A DNA stretch of 64,000 bases, taken from contig NZ_BCXJ01000001.1 of the NCBI RefSeq assembly GCF_001598215.1, positions 1,116,001 to 1,180,000 on the forward strand. The letters run 5' to 3'. Shown piece by piece: positions 47,511 to 57,175 of this stretch. The notes beneath the pieces were generated by a model. The model did not search any database. It saw only the letters and a list, made by a program, of their open reading frames with translations, and had not been told where the DNA came from. The DNA comes from Shouchella clausii (GTDB lineage: Bacteria; Bacillota; Bacilli; Bacillales; Bacillaceae_D). A program made the translations under genes and the position numbers. Each line of letters opens with the position of its first letter. Positions within the stretch are counted from its first letter, which is position 1.

Positions 47511-48866
47511 TTGAAAAGGAAGCAACTCGAAGCCGTTCGGCAGTGCCTCCACGGCAGAAGGCTGCTCTTGTCAGAACTTCCTTTTGATCGTGAATGGATC
47601 AAGTATTGCCTAAAAAACCACTACATTTCCTGTGAACCAGCACTCTTTCAATCGCCATCTGGCTGGCACTGTCGCCGCTGTGGCTCCACTGCTCCCCATT
47701 TGTTCTCCTCTCATTTTTGCCACATTTGCCAACGTGACTGTACGTATTGCCGTCACTGTTTAAAAATCGGGAAAGTGGCTAGTTGTCATTCTATGTTTAC
47801 TTGGGTCAAAGACGAGTTTCTTTATCCGGCAAAGGAAAATGCTTGTGTGTGGAGCGGCCAATTGTCGGCGCTTCAGCAACAGGCAGCCGCGGTTCTCAAA
47901 CATGCTGTGGAAACCGAAACTTGCACCGTACTAGTATGGGCCGTTTGCGGAGCTGGAAAAACGGAACTGTTGTATCCTGCATTAGATGAATGCTTTCGTT
48001 CGGGAAAAAGAGTGGCCCTTGCTGCTCCCCGCACAGATGTCATTAAAGAACTAGAACCGCGTTTAAAAGAAGCGTTCCCAAGCATTGAAACGAGCGTGCT
48101 CTATGGTGGCAGGCGCAAGCAAACGATTCAAGCGCAGCTCGTCTTAGCGACAACACACCAACTCATGCGTTACTATCAAACATTTGATGTGTTAGTTGTC
48201 GATGAAGTGGATGCCTTTCCCTATTCCTACGATTCCAGCCTCCAATACGCCGTTCAGCAAGCAAAAAAGCCAAATGCGACTACGATTTTGTTAAGTGCGA
48301 CACCCTCTTCCTCTTTGTTACGTAAGAAAGACTTGCTGATCGCCAAAATTCCTAAGCGGTTTCATAACCACCCCTTGCCTGTTCCGCGGACTGAGTGGAT
48401 CGGCAACTGGCGTTCTGCCCTTAAGCGAAAGCGAATTCCCTCGATTGTTACGAAGTGGCTTACGAAGTATGACCAGTGCCCAAAAATGATTTTTCTCCCC
48501 TCTATCGAAACACTGCAAACTTTTTCCGAATTGCTAGCAGAAAGAAAAATAGGCCATGCTGCTGTTTATGCAGAAGCGACTAACAGGCATGCCGATATTG
48601 CCGCCTTTCGCCAGAAAAAACACAACTTGCTTTTAACCACAACGATTTTAGAACGTGGCGTTACGGTTGAAAATGTTCAAGTTGCCGTACTTGGGTCAGA
48701 AGACCGAATTTTTACAGCTGCCTGTTTAACGCAAATTAGTGGGCGCGTAGGACGAAAGGCTCATTTTCCTTCAGGCGATATTGTTTTTTGGCATTATGGG
48801 CGAACGAAAGCGATGCAACAAGCGATTCAGCACATTAAGCAAATGAATAAGGAGGCGTTTACGTGA
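47511..48866 (+). CDS. comFA: competence DNA translocase ComFA
   Basis: DEAD-type ATPase of 451 residues thought to pull transforming DNA through the membrane. The N-terminal four-Cys zinc module is C..CG ... C..C ... C..C near residues 50-85 (CRRCGS, CHIC, CTYCRHC). Walker A is WAVCGAGKTE, the DEAD-like box is VVDEVD, and motif VI lies in QISGRVGRKA. TTG 47511 sits 8 bases after AAAGGAG; a GTG at 47502 overlaps that site. GTGA overlap joins it to comFC. Confidence 0.93.
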   Translation: MKRKQLEAVRQCLHGRRLLLSELPFDREWIKYCLKNHYISCEPALFQSPSGWHCRRCGSTAPHLFSSHFCHICQRDCTYCRHCLKIGKVASCHSMFTWVKDEFLYPAKENACVWSGQLSALQQQAAAVLKHAVETETCTVLVWAVCGAGKTELLYPALDECFRSGKRVALAAPRTDVIKELEPRLKEAFPSIETSVLYGGRRKQTIQAQLVLATTHQLMRYYQTFDVLVVDEVDAFPYSYDSSLQYAVQQAKKPNATTILLSATPSSSLLRKKDLLIAKIPKRFHNHPLPVPRTEWIGNWRSALKRKRIPSIVTKWLTKYDQCPKMIFLPSIETLQTFSELLAERKIGHAAVYAEATNRHADIAAFRQKKHNLLLTTTILERGVTVENVQVAVLGSEDRIFTAACLTQISGRVGRKAHFPSGDIVFWHYGRTKAMQQAIQHIKQMNKEAFT

Positions 48867-49567
48867 ACCATTGTCTACTATGCGGGAACACCTATCGGGA
48901 AAGGTTGTCGCTGGCGAGGTTGGTTGTTGCCGAACGAGAACACCTATGCGGAAATTGTGCAAGGAAGCTCGAACCAGTCAAATCCGGCTGTAGAAAATGC
49001 GGCAAATGGTGTGGAGGCAGCGAACAAAATTGTTGCTTGGATTGCAAGTTATGGAAAGTGATGCATAAAGATGACCCGCTTGTTCGTAATTGCTCCCTTT
49101 ACTATTATAATCCCTTTCTAAAAGAGCTACTGTCGGCTTATAAGTATCGCGGGGACGCTGCTTTGGCGCAAATGTTCGCCAGTCGGTTAAAACAAGCGAT
49201 ACGCCGCGAGTTTCGTTCCCATTCATTAACGTATGTGCCGCTCAGTGCAGACCGTTTGCAAGAGAGGGGCTTTAATCAGTCGGAACTGCTGTTGACAGCA
49301 AGTGGGCTCCCCGCATCGCCTGTATTGGCGCGGATCGACCAAGCACCAGCAAAACAGAGTAAAAAGACCCGTGAAAATCGAATCAAATCTTATAAAAAGA
49401 ATCCTTTTTGCGTAATAAGCCGTAAAACTAGCGATATTGCTGGTAAAGATTTTTTAGTTGTAGACGATATATATACTACAGGCACGACTGTACGGCAAGC
49501 GGCAGCAATTTTGCTCGTACACGGAGCCAAGTCCGTTTCTTCTTTAACGGTTGCACGGGCGAAATAG
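48863..49567 (+). CDS. comFC: competence protein ComFC, phosphoribosyltransferase-like
   Basis: 234 residues. N-terminal Cys-rich zinc module (CLLCGNTY, CGNCARKL, CRKCGKWC, CCLDCKLW) and a C-terminal PRTase fold with the PRPP loop FLVVDDIYTTGTTVRQ. Needed for DNA uptake in Bacillus; its reaction is not established. GTG 48863 overlaps the comFA stop, with GGAGGCG 7 bases before. No comFB lies between comFA and comFC, unlike B. subtilis. Confidence 0.93.
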   Translation: MNHCLLCGNTYRERLSLARLVVAEREHLCGNCARKLEPVKSGCRKCGKWCGGSEQNCCLDCKLWKVMHKDDPLVRNCSLYYYNPFLKELLSAYKYRGDAALAQMFASRLKQAIRREFRSHSLTYVPLSADRLQERGFNQSELLLTASGLPASPVLARIDQAPAKQSKKTRENRIKSYKKNPFCVISRKTSDIAGKDFLVVDDIYTTGTTVRQAAAILLVHGAKSVSSLTVARAK

Positions 49568-49670
49568 GTAGGCAAAGTAGGTGCAAGCTTTGCTAAAATA
49601 GACTTAAACTGGTTTTAAGATCATCGTAGCAGTAGCGTACAAATGAAATTGATTCAGGTAGGGGAAGAAA

Positions 49671-50096
49671 ATGGCTGAATTAGCAAATTGTCAAAAATGC
49701 GGCGCAGTTTTTGTGAAGAACATTCATTCGATTTGCCGCTCTTGCCATGAAGAGGAAGAGCGCTGTTTTCAAAAAGTGAACCAGTTTTTGCGAAAACGGG
49801 AAAATCGGTCTGCGACAAAGCAAGAAGTCGTAGATGGGACTGGTGTAAGCTATGATATGGTGCAGACGCTCATCCGAAAAGGGCGCTTGCAGCTTCGTCA
49901 TTTCCCGAATTTATATAATATATGCGAGCGGTGCAAACAGCGAACGAAGGAACCGTGGATTTGCCACTCCTGCAGAGAAGAAATGAAGCGGGATTTGGCA
50001 AATAGCGAACAACAATTAAAGCCAGCGAAACGCATCGATGGGGAGCAAAGATCCTCTTATCGCTTGCAAGAAACGCTTCATAAAAAAAATGAGTAG
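49671..50096 (+). CDS. yvyF: flagellar operon protein YvyF
   Basis: 141 residues, TIGR03826-type protein found at the head of the flgM operon in Bacillus. It begins with a zinc-ribbon-like CQKCG ... CRSCHEE, then a helix-turn-helix-like segment (TKQEVVDGTGVSYDMVQTLI) and a second CERC ... CHSC pair, so it may bind nucleic acid; the function is unknown. RBS AGGTAGGGG before ATG 49671. An extended -10 TGCTAAAAT lies about 70 bases upstream. Confidence 0.88.
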   Translation: MAELANCQKCGAVFVKNIHSICRSCHEEEERCFQKVNQFLRKRENRSATKQEVVDGTGVSYDMVQTLIRKGRLQLRHFPNLYNICERCKQRTKEPWICHSCREEMKRDLANSEQQLKPAKRIDGEQRSSYRLQETLHKKNE

Positions 50097-50112
50097 CAAA
50101 GGTGGCGGTAAC

Positions 50113-50379
50113 ATGAAAATCAATTCTTCTCAATCGATGATTCCTCACGCAGTTTATAAAGCAACAATGGCAAAGACGACAGCGGAAGAGCATCAACTAG
50201 CTAAAAAAGACCAAGTTGAAATCTCGTCTGATGCTCGAAAGCTAAATGAGGAAATTACAGCTGCTAAAGAACAACGAATTCAAGAGCTAAAAACACAAAT
50301 CGAAAATGGCACCTATGAACTTGATCCTGAAAAAACAGCAGAAGCCATTTTACGGTCATGGACAAAAGGCGGAAAATAA
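50113..50379 (+). CDS. flgM: anti-sigma-D factor FlgM
   Basis: 88 residues, holds the flagellar sigma factor until the hook is finished. N-terminal MKINSSQSMIPHAVY and the C-terminal sigma-binding helices (KLNEEITAAKEQRIQELKTQ, LDPEKTAEAIL) are family-like. ATG 50113 follows AAAGGTGGCGG; the frame is open upstream inside yvyF. The last base overlaps the flgN start (TAATG). Confidence 0.93.
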   Translation: MKINSSQSMIPHAVYKATMAKTTAEEHQLAKKDQVEISSDARKLNEEITAAKEQRIQELKTQIENGTYELDPEKTAEAILRSWTKGGK

Positions 50380-50813
50380 TGGAACAATCGGCAAAGAAAA
50401 CGCTTAAAAGCTTGGTACATGTCCAAAAAGAACTGCTTGCAAGCGCACAAAAAAAGCGGCAAGCGCTGATTCAAAATCAAATGGAGCAGCTGGCGCAGCT
50501 AACGGGAACAGAGAGTTCGCTTATCTCTAAAAGCCGTTTGTTGGAAAAAGCGCTCGCTGAAGCGTTAAACGGAAAAACGTTATCTGAAATCGCCATACAA
50601 GATCAAGAATGGCAAGTCCTGCAAACGCAATTAACAGAAGTTGTCCAACAGTTAAAAGCCGAAAATGAACAAAACCAAAAACTATTGATGGATTCGATCG
50701 CTTTCGTCCAAGGAACGTTGCAGTTCATGCAGCCGAAGGGCGATGCTACAACTTACACAAAAGATGCTGTGGCAACAGGGAAAACGAAAGCGGTGTTCGA
50801 TTCAAAAGCGTAA
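50379..50813 (+). CDS. flgN: flagellar chaperone FlgN
   Basis: 144 residues, almost fully helical, as expected for the chaperone of hook-junction proteins FlgK and FlgL. The sequence is Gln/Lys-rich with heptads (LVHVQKELLASAQKKRQAL, later LTEVVQQLKAENEQNQKLL). ATG 50379 overlaps the flgM stop by one base. The assignment rests on position and composition more than on motifs. Confidence 0.85.
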   Translation: MEQSAKKTLKSLVHVQKELLASAQKKRQALIQNQMEQLAQLTGTESSLISKSRLLEKALAEALNGKTLSEIAIQDQEWQVLQTQLTEVVQQLKAENEQNQKLLMDSIAFVQGTLQFMQPKGDATTYTKDAVATGKTKAVFDSKA

Positions 50814-50823
50814 AGGAGAAGTT

Positions 50824-52410
50824 ATGTCTACATTTTTTGGAATGGAAACGATGCGTAGGGCAGTCAACACCAATCGAACTGCTATACAGACAGTAGGGAA
50901 CAATGTGGCCAACGTCAACACGCCTGGCTATTCAAGACAGCGTGTCAATTTGCAAGCAACAGGAGGGTACCCAGCTACTGGCGTTTGGACGCAACCAGCT
51001 ATGAACGGGAGAATTGGTTCAGGCGTACAAGTGACGGGCATCGAACGGATACGGGACCAATTGCTAGACCGCCAATTCCGTTCTGAAGCACATGTCGAAG
51101 GAGCCGCTTTCATTCAATATAAAATATTGGAACGTATGGAAGACCTCTATAATGAAGCGCCTTCCGATACGACTACGAGCAGGTTATCAGATCAATTCGC
51201 GTCTTTTTGGAATGGTTGGAAAGAACTAGCTTCCGGGAAAGAAAGCCAAGCGGTTTTGCTCGAACAAGGGAAAGCTGTCACGGATGCGTTCACTCATTTG
51301 CAGCACTCTTTTCAAACAGAAATGGACATGTTGGAGACGGAAGCAGAGTTAACGACTGCCAAAGTAAACCAAATCCTCGAACAATTGCATGCAACGAACA
51401 AAGACATCATTGCTGCTGAGTCTTCGGGACAAGTTCCAAATGAATTGTATGATGGCCAAGACAGATTGCTTGACCAACTTTCAAGCCTTGTGCCCATTCA
51501 GGTAAGCCGTTCCCCTAAACCTCATGAACATGCAGCAACTGGCGCTGAAGGGCCTTATAAAGTAGAGCTAAAACTTGGCGGGAGCGAGACGATCACTTTA
51601 GTCGATGCAACGGAGGAAGGACCGCAATTGTTGACGCTCCAAGATGGAATGCAATGGACTGTCGGGGACAGCAATCAGCCATTTACTTATAGCGGTGCCG
51701 GTGGCGGTGAGTTGGTCGGGTTGCAAAAAGCCCATGAGCGAGTCGGCCAAGAACTTGAAGACATAAAAGCGTTAGCACAAACATTTGCTAAAGAAGTGAA
51801 CCAGATCTATGCGTTTGCTTATTCAGAACAAGGTGGATTTGGACAAGAGTTTTTTACCATTCATCTTGATGACTCAGGCGCTTTTTCTCATATAACTGTT
51901 AACAGTGAATTAAGCAACAATCCAAAAGCATTAGCGACAGCAAGGTTTAATGAGGAAGGAATTAAACCAGAATACCAAGACGAGTTTGCGGAAAAATGGG
52001 CTGCTTGGGAAAACGATAAAGACAATGAAGAGGCATTTCGTGATTTGCTAACGTTTTTAAATGAGGCGGACCACTATATTGATGGAAAAATGATCGTTGA
52101 GGGAAATGTCGATGTGGCAAAAGAAATTAGTCGCCTAGAGGACTCTGCGGCCATTATCGGTAAATACCAGGATATGATGGGCAAGCTCGGAGTGGAAACA
52201 AAAGCGCAGCGTGATCAAACAGAGGCCTCGAACGCACGCCTAGCCAATACAGAATCAAACCGGATGTCAATTAGTGGCGTTTCCCTTGATGAAGAGATGT
52301 CACTGTTGATCCAGTTTCAGCATGCTTACAATGCTGCTGCTAGGGCAATGACAGCAATGGACGAAATGCTTGACCAGATCATTAATCGATTAGGCGTCGT
52401 TGGGCGTTAA
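50824..52410 (+). CDS. flgK: flagellar hook-associated protein FlgK (HAP1)
   Basis: 528 residues, first hook-filament junction protein. N-terminal rod/hook signature TIGNNVANVNTPGYSRQRV (here VGNNVANVNTPGYSRQRV, about 22-39) and the C-terminal coiled segment ending SLLIQFQHAYNAAARAMTAMDEMLDQIINRLG. ATG 50824 with AAAGGAGAAG; the frame is open 27 codons upstream within flgN. Confidence 0.95.
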   Translation: MSTFFGMETMRRAVNTNRTAIQTVGNNVANVNTPGYSRQRVNLQATGGYPATGVWTQPAMNGRIGSGVQVTGIERIRDQLLDRQFRSEAHVEGAAFIQYKILERMEDLYNEAPSDTTTSRLSDQFASFWNGWKELASGKESQAVLLEQGKAVTDAFTHLQHSFQTEMDMLETEAELTTAKVNQILEQLHATNKDIIAAESSGQVPNELYDGQDRLLDQLSSLVPIQVSRSPKPHEHAATGAEGPYKVELKLGGSETITLVDATEEGPQLLTLQDGMQWTVGDSNQPFTYSGAGGGELVGLQKAHERVGQELEDIKALAQTFAKEVNQIYAFAYSEQGGFGQEFFTIHLDDSGAFSHITVNSELSNNPKALATARFNEEGIKPEYQDEFAEKWAAWENDKDNEEAFRDLLTFLNEADHYIDGKMIVEGNVDVAKEISRLEDSAAIIGKYQDMMGKLGVETKAQRDQTEASNARLANTESNRMSISGVSLDEEMSLLIQFQHAYNAAARAMTAMDEMLDQIINRLGVVGR

Positions 52411-52425
52411 AAGGAGGAGTTTTTT

Positions 52426-53487
52426 ATGCGGGTAACACAAGGCATGATGACGGCGAACTCGCTTCGTTATTCCCAGAGCAGTTATCAACGTCTTTCTACT
52501 TTATATGACCAAATAAGTGCACAAAAGAAAATCACCCGTTTTTCCCAAGACCCAGTTGTGGCAACGAAAAGCATGCAACACCGTCAATCGCTTGCACAAA
52601 TGGAACAATACAAGCGAAATGTCGATGAAGCTCATAGTTGGCTAAATCAAGGGGATGCCTCCTTAAAGGAAGCGTCCAGCATTTTAAATCGTGTGCGCGA
52701 ACTTGCCGTCACTGGCTCTACCGATGGGTATGGCGAGGAAGAACGCAAAAACATCGCCCATGAACTAGAAGAACTGCGTAACCATCTGATGACAGTAGCG
52801 AATGCAAATGTCAATGGTAAGTATATTTTTAATGGCAGTGATACAGACAATTCACCAGTACAGGAATTATCGCCGTCGAAACTAAACGGCGAAAAACTTG
52901 ATAACGTAAAAATTACATACGATGGCCAAATCTACGATTATGATGCTGATGCAGGCCATTTTGTTGCCCGCGGCGGAGAGGATACGCTTATTGTGAATGA
53001 CGCTGTCATTGAAACGGGCACTGGTGACGTTGTTGCTGAAGAAGAGATGTTGATTATGAGAACATCTACAAATCATCAAGCCGTTTCTTTTGAATTGCAA
53101 AAAGGCGTTGAAATCCAAGTCAATACAGATGCGCAAAAGCTTTTTTCAGACGAGCTTTATAGCGATTTGTTTATGTTTGAACGAGCGTTGCTTGATCCAG
53201 AAACAACAGCTGAAGATCTAGGGGAATTTATAAGTAAAATCGATGCCCATTTGCGCAATGGTGCAGATGTTCACGGCCAGCTCGGTGCAAGAATGAACCG
53301 TGTTGATCTCATAGAAGACCGCCTTGAGCAACAGGAATATTTCGTAAAAGAAACAAAATCAATGAACGAAGATATTGATATAGCCGAAGCGATTACGAAA
53401 CTTCTTGTAGCTGAAGGCGTCCACAATGCGGCCCTTGCGGTTACTGCACGAATTATTCAACCTTCGCTCCTTGATTTTTTACGGTAA
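52426..53487 (+). CDS. flgL: flagellar hook-associated protein FlgL (HAP3)
   Basis: 353 residues, second junction protein with flagellin-like ends. N-terminal MRVTQGMMTANSLRYSQSSYQRL and the C-terminal helix (LLVAEGVHNAALAVTARIIQPSLLDFL) form the coiled core. AAAGGAGGAG precedes ATG 52426. fliW follows after 12 bases; the yviE gene found here in B. subtilis is absent. Confidence 0.95.
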   Translation: MRVTQGMMTANSLRYSQSSYQRLSTLYDQISAQKKITRFSQDPVVATKSMQHRQSLAQMEQYKRNVDEAHSWLNQGDASLKEASSILNRVRELAVTGSTDGYGEEERKNIAHELEELRNHLMTVANANVNGKYIFNGSDTDNSPVQELSPSKLNGEKLDNVKITYDGQIYDYDADAGHFVARGGEDTLIVNDAVIETGTGDVVAEEEMLIMRTSTNHQAVSFELQKGVEIQVNTDAQKLFSDELYSDLFMFERALLDPETTAEDLGEFISKIDAHLRNGADVHGQLGARMNRVDLIEDRLEQQEYFVKETKSMNEDIDIAEAITKLLVAEGVHNAALAVTARIIQPSLLDFLR

Positions 53488-53499
53488 GGTGGGATCCGT

Positions 53500-53940
53500 T
53501 TGCAGCTTGAGACCAGTTATTTAGGCACAGTCGAATATAAGCAGGAAGACATTATCGTTTTTCAAGGGGGTCTTCCGGGATTTCCAGAAGAAACGGAATT
53601 TATTTTGCTGCCGTTTAATGAGCAGCCGCCCTTTTTTATCCTTCAGTCGGTTCGCTCGAAAGAGATTGGCTTTGTTTGCATTAACCCATTTCTGTTTTGG
53701 CCGGACTATGAAGTGGAACTAGCTGATTCAGTCGTGCGCCAGCTTCATGCTGAGTCTGAACAAGATGTCGCTATTTTTGTGCTCCTTACAATCCAGCAGC
53801 CTTTCTCCGAAACAACCGCAAATTTAAGAGCGCCCATTGCTATTCATGCAAAAAAACGTTTTGCTAAGCAACTTATGCTCGATGGGGAACGGTATTCTCT
53901 TAAGGCACCCATTCACACGGCTGCTAAAGGAGGACGATAG
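53500..53940 (+). CDS. fliW: flagellar assembly factor FliW
   Basis: 146 residues. Binds CsrA and flagellin in the FliW-CsrA-Hag homeostasis switch. Family segments: [39 protein letters not shown] and [21 protein letters not shown] start after AAGGTGGGA. The csrA start lies one base after its stop. Confidence 0.94.
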   Translation: MQLETSYLGTVEYKQEDIIVFQGGLPGFPEETEFILLPFNEQPPFFILQSVRSKEIGFVCINPFLFWPDYEVELADSVVRQLHAESEQDVAIFVLLTIQQPFSETTANLRAPIAIHAKKRFAKQLMLDGERYSLKAPIHTAAKGGR

Positions 53941-53941
53941 C

Positions 53942-54181
53942 GTGCTTGTTTTATCAAGAAAGGCAAATGAAGCGATCCGCATTATGGATGATATTGAGAT
54001 CAAGGTGTTAGCTGTCGAAGGAGACCAAGTAAAGCTTGGCATCTCGGCTCCAAAATCGGTCGATGTCCACCGCAGCGAGGTGTATGAAGCGATTCAGGAG
54101 GAAAATAAACACGCTGCGAAACCGGTATCAGCAGAAGTTTTGCAAGCGTTTATTAAACATGCTAATAAAGCAAGCACTTAA
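53942..54181 (+). CDS. csrA: carbon storage regulator CsrA
   Basis: 79-residue RNA-binding translational repressor. [40 protein letters not shown] with the RNA-contacting GI-AP-V-HR motif. GTG 53942 follows AAGGAGGACGATAG. In B. subtilis its main target is hag mRNA; no hag gene follows here, so the target lies outside the window or elsewhere. Confidence 0.96.
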   Translation: MLVLSRKANEAIRIMDDIEIKVLAVEGDQVKLGISAPKSVDVHRSEVYEAIQEENKHAAKPVSAEVLQAFIKHANKAST

Positions 54182-54198
54182 CAAGAGGGCTTGCTTTT
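54167..54198 (+). terminator. terminator overlapping the csrA stop
   Basis: AAAGCAAGC (54167-54175) / GCTTGCTTT (54189-54197) followed by one more T. Short T tract. Confidence 0.5.
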
Positions 54199-54318
54199 GC
54201 TAAAAAGCGCCATCGATGGCGACAACCGAGAAGGGCGCTCCAGTCAAATAAGAAGCTGGACTAAGTATAGTTTCTAGATGGATTTTAGTGATAGGTCTAC
54301 TGCAAGTGAGGTGCAGCT

Positions 54319-54642
54319 ATGAAAGCTCAATTGTCAGTCGCGCTTTTAACGTTACCGGCGGCAGGGCACCAGCCTAAGGCTTTACAGCAGCAAAACACGA
54401 AACAGCCGCTGATTGACGGAACAAAAGCAGCCGCTTTTATAAACGAAACGTCAAAACAACTGAACAAAGTTGCAAAACGGTCCTTAAATTTCCACATCCA
54501 TGAAGAACTCGATCGTGTTTACGTTCAGGTCATTGACGAAGAAACAAATGAAGTTGTCCGTGAAGTGCCCCCTGAAAAAATACTTGACTTAGTTGCAGCA
54601 ATGTTAAAATCGGTTGGTTTGATCATTGACCGGCATATCTAG
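54319..54642 (+). CDS. flaG: FlaG family protein
   Basis: 107 residues. The conserved C-terminal FlaG block is LNFHIHEELDRVYVQVIDEETNEVVREVPPEKILDLVAAML. The N-terminal 40 residues are variable and Gln/Ala-rich. Influences filament length in some bacteria. RBS GTGAGGTG before ATG 54319. It lies immediately before fliD; in B. subtilis the same gene is yvyC. Confidence 0.92.
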   Translation: MKAQLSVALLTLPAAGHQPKALQQQNTKQPLIDGTKAAAFINETSKQLNKVAKRSLNFHIHEELDRVYVQVIDEETNEVVREVPPEKILDLVAAMLKSVGLIIDRHI

Positions 54643-54657
54643 AAAGGAGATGGGACG

Positions 54658-56394
54658 ATGAGACTCACAGGCTTGGCCTCTGGCCTTGACATTGACCGAA
54701 TGGTGAAAGATTTAATGAAAGCAGAGCGTATGCCCGTCGACAAATTGGAAAAACAACGAACGGAGATAGGTTGGAAAACGGACGCCTACAGGGAAGTCAA
54801 TTTGAAAATGAGAACATTCAACGATTTGATTTTTGATACAGTTTTGCGAGCTTCGAATATGAAAAAGCGCACAGTCTCATCTTCAAATATAGACATTGCG
54901 ACAGCAACAGCTTCTTCTTCTGCTGGCAATGCTTCTTTTACGTTAAATGAAGTCAGGCAGCTGGCGACTTCGGCGACTGCACAAAGCAAAAATCTTAGCG
55001 GTATCACAGAAAAGTCGCAATTGAAAGAGCTGGATATAAACGATGGGGAATGGATCCAAGGCAAATTGCAGCGCGAAACCGTCCAAGTTTCCGATGGCAA
55101 AGTGCAGCTTAGCGAGGCACCACAATTTGCCGGGGAGAGCATGCTTATCATCAACGGCAAAGCGTATGCGGTTGCAGACAATCCAGAAGATCTCGCAAAA
55201 GGGGAGGTCTTTATAAGCGATACAGGCGAAATGACTTTTTCCAGTGCCGATAAACTCACTGGCAAGGTGACAGTCGAGTATATTCAAGCAGACAGCGAAG
55301 CGACAGAGCGGTATACGACTTCAACGGTTGCGACAATAGCTGCAAATGGCGAAAAAGTGGAGAGCTCGTTTTTCTTTAAAGAATCGGATACGATCGGTAC
55401 GGTGGTGACGAAACTGCAAAATGCCGATGCGAAAGTAAACGCCTTTTTTGATGAATATAGTGGAGCCCTTGTCGTCACAAGAAAGGAAACGGGCCATTTT
55501 GGCGAAGCAGGCCAAAATGAGCTGATGTTTTCTGGTGCCCTGTTTGAGCAGGGGTTGGGGCTGAATGATAATGTTCAAGCTGGAAAAAATGCACAGTTTA
55601 CGGTTAATGGAATTGAAACAGAGCGGACATCAAATACGTTTACGTTAAGCGGAATGACGATTACGCTTAAAGATACATCTACGCAAGCGGTGACACTTAG
55701 CGCTGCTACAGACGTCGATTCAATCGTCGAGACGATCAAATCGTTTGTTGATGAGTATAATGCTTTAGTGGACCATATGAACGGCAAACTGAATGAGAAA
55801 TATTATCGTGATTATGCCCCGTTGACTGATGCAGAGCGGGATGAGTTATCGGAAAGCGAAGCGAAACGCTGGGAAGAAAAAGCGCAAAGCGGCCTGCTTA
55901 GGAGCGATCCTTTGTTGCAATCAGCATTGACGAATATGAGGCAAACTCTCTATGAGCCAGTCGATACAGGCGGCGCTTTTACCCACCTTTCCCAAATCGG
56001 CATTACAACGACCGACAACTACAGGGACGGTGGCAAGCTAGAAATAGATGAAGATAAGCTTCGCGCTGCGATCGAAGAAGATGCAGACAGCGTATATGCT
56101 ATTTTTGCCGGTACTGATAATAGTCCAGGGATGGCGCAAACGCTGCGCACCAATTTGTCAGACAGCATGTCTGCTCTTGCACGGCGTGCAGGTGGTTCTG
56201 AGGGATATTATGAAGAGCACCAATTTACGTTAGGAAAGCAAACGAAGGATCTTACAAACCGTATTGCTAATTTTGAACGCCGCCTTGAACAAAAGGAAGC
56301 TCGTTACTGGCGCCAGTTTACGGCAATGGAAAAAGCGATGCAGATGGCTAATGCACAAAGCGAGTCGCTTTACAATTTGTTATACGGAAATTAA
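54658..56394 (+). CDS. fliD: flagellar cap protein FliD (HAP2)
   Basis: 578 residues. N-terminal signature RLTGLASGLDIDRMVKDLMKAE and C-terminal coiled region (TNRIANFERRLEQKEARYWRQFTAMEKAMQMANAQSESL, in two halves). The variable central region is typical of the exposed cap. It promotes filament growth with chaperone FliT. AAAGGAGATGGG precedes ATG 54658. Confidence 0.95.
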   Translation: MRLTGLASGLDIDRMVKDLMKAERMPVDKLEKQRTEIGWKTDAYREVNLKMRTFNDLIFDTVLRASNMKKRTVSSSNIDIATATASSSAGNASFTLNEVRQLATSATAQSKNLSGITEKSQLKELDINDGEWIQGKLQRETVQVSDGKVQLSEAPQFAGESMLIINGKAYAVADNPEDLAKGEVFISDTGEMTFSSADKLTGKVTVEYIQADSEATERYTTSTVATIAANGEKVESSFFFKESDTIGTVVTKLQNADAKVNAFFDEYSGALVVTRKETGHFGEAGQNELMFSGALFEQGLGLNDNVQAGKNAQFTVNGIETERTSNTFTLSGMTITLKDTSTQAVTLSAATDVDSIVETIKSFVDEYNALVDHMNGKLNEKYYRDYAPLTDAERDELSESEAKRWEEKAQSGLLRSDPLLQSALTNMRQTLYEPVDTGGAFTHLSQIGITTTDNYRDGGKLEIDEDKLRAAIEEDADSVYAIFAGTDNSPGMAQTLRTNLSDSMSALARRAGGSEGYYEEHQFTLGKQTKDLTNRIANFERRLEQKEARYWRQFTAMEKAMQMANAQSESLYNLLYGN

Positions 56395-56403
56395 GGAGGC
56401 ACT

Positions 56404-56802
56404 ATGAGTTTTACTAAACAAGGCGTATATAAGCAACAGTCTGTACAAACCGCTTCACCAGGAGAGCTGACGCTTATGTTGTACAATGGTTGCTTAAAGC
56501 AAATTCGCCTCGGTAAACAAGCGGCTGAAAACGGAGAAATTGAACAAGCCAATACAGCAATAGGAAAGGCGGAGGCGATCATCCGCGAGTTGATGGTCAC
56601 GCTAAAAACGGACTCTGAGGTAGGGGCCAATATGATGCGGATGTATGAATACATCTTGCACCAACTGATTAAGGGAAATATAGAGAAGAGCCCAGAGGCA
56701 TTGGAAGAAGCAGAGACATACGTGGCTGAATTCCGCAATACGTGGAAGCAAGTGATCCAATTGGAAAGGCAGAACCGCTTTCAAGGGGGACAAGCGAAAT
56801 GA
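56404..56802 (+). CDS. fliS: flagellin chaperone FliS
   Basis: 132 residues, all-helical export chaperone. Family segments: YKQQSVQTASPGELTLMLYNG and MRMYEYILHQLIKGNI. ATG 56404 after AAGGAGGC. Its stop overlaps the fliT start (ATGA). Confidence 0.95.
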   Translation: MSFTKQGVYKQQSVQTASPGELTLMLYNGCLKQIRLGKQAAENGEIEQANTAIGKAEAIIRELMVTLKTDSEVGANMMRMYEYILHQLIKGNIEKSPEALEEAETYVAEFRNTWKQVIQLERQNRFQGGQAK

Positions 56803-57143
56803 CCTATGCTTCTGTGAAAGGGCTGACAGAGGAGTTGCTTCATTTACTTGCTCGTCCCTTTCCTCAAGAAGATGACAAGCGTGATGATTTTCTTGCGGAT
56901 GTCAACCGTTTGCTTGGACTAAGGCAATCAATGATCGAGACAAGCGCAGGCAGCTTTACAACGGAAGAATCTTCTGTTCTAATTGAGCAAGATCGCCTTT
57001 TAACAGCACGCTTAAACGCCGTTTCCGCCGCAATTAAACAGGACTTGAAAGAAATTGCTGATCAAAAGCGCCTTCACAAGGGCTACGAGCGGGGGGGCAT
57101 TCTGTCAACAAAAGGGGCGTTTATTGACGAGAAAAGCTGCTGA
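56799..57143 (+). CDS. fliT: flagellar chaperone FliT
   Basis: 114 residues, helical, in the fliD-fliS-fliT position. ATG 56799 overlaps the fliS stop and follows AAGGGGGACAAG. Sequence similarity within FliT is low, so the call rests mainly on position, size and helical content (DVNRLLGLRQSMIETS ... RLLTARLNAVSAAIKQDL). A strong terminator follows, ending the flagellar operon. Confidence 0.82.
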   Translation: MTYASVKGLTEELLHLLARPFPQEDDKRDDFLADVNRLLGLRQSMIETSAGSFTTEESSVLIEQDRLLTARLNAVSAAIKQDLKEIADQKRLHKGYERGGILSTKGAFIDEKSC

Positions 57144-57175
57144 ATAACATAAGTACTCAAAAAGCCACAGGCAAA

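Noticed and set aside
54201-54225. Possible sigma-D promoter before flaG (TAAA ... GGCGACAA) overlapping the palindrome CGCCATCGATGGCG
   Set aside because: Spacing of 13 is short and the -10 has two mismatches to GCCGATAA; the match is too weak to call.
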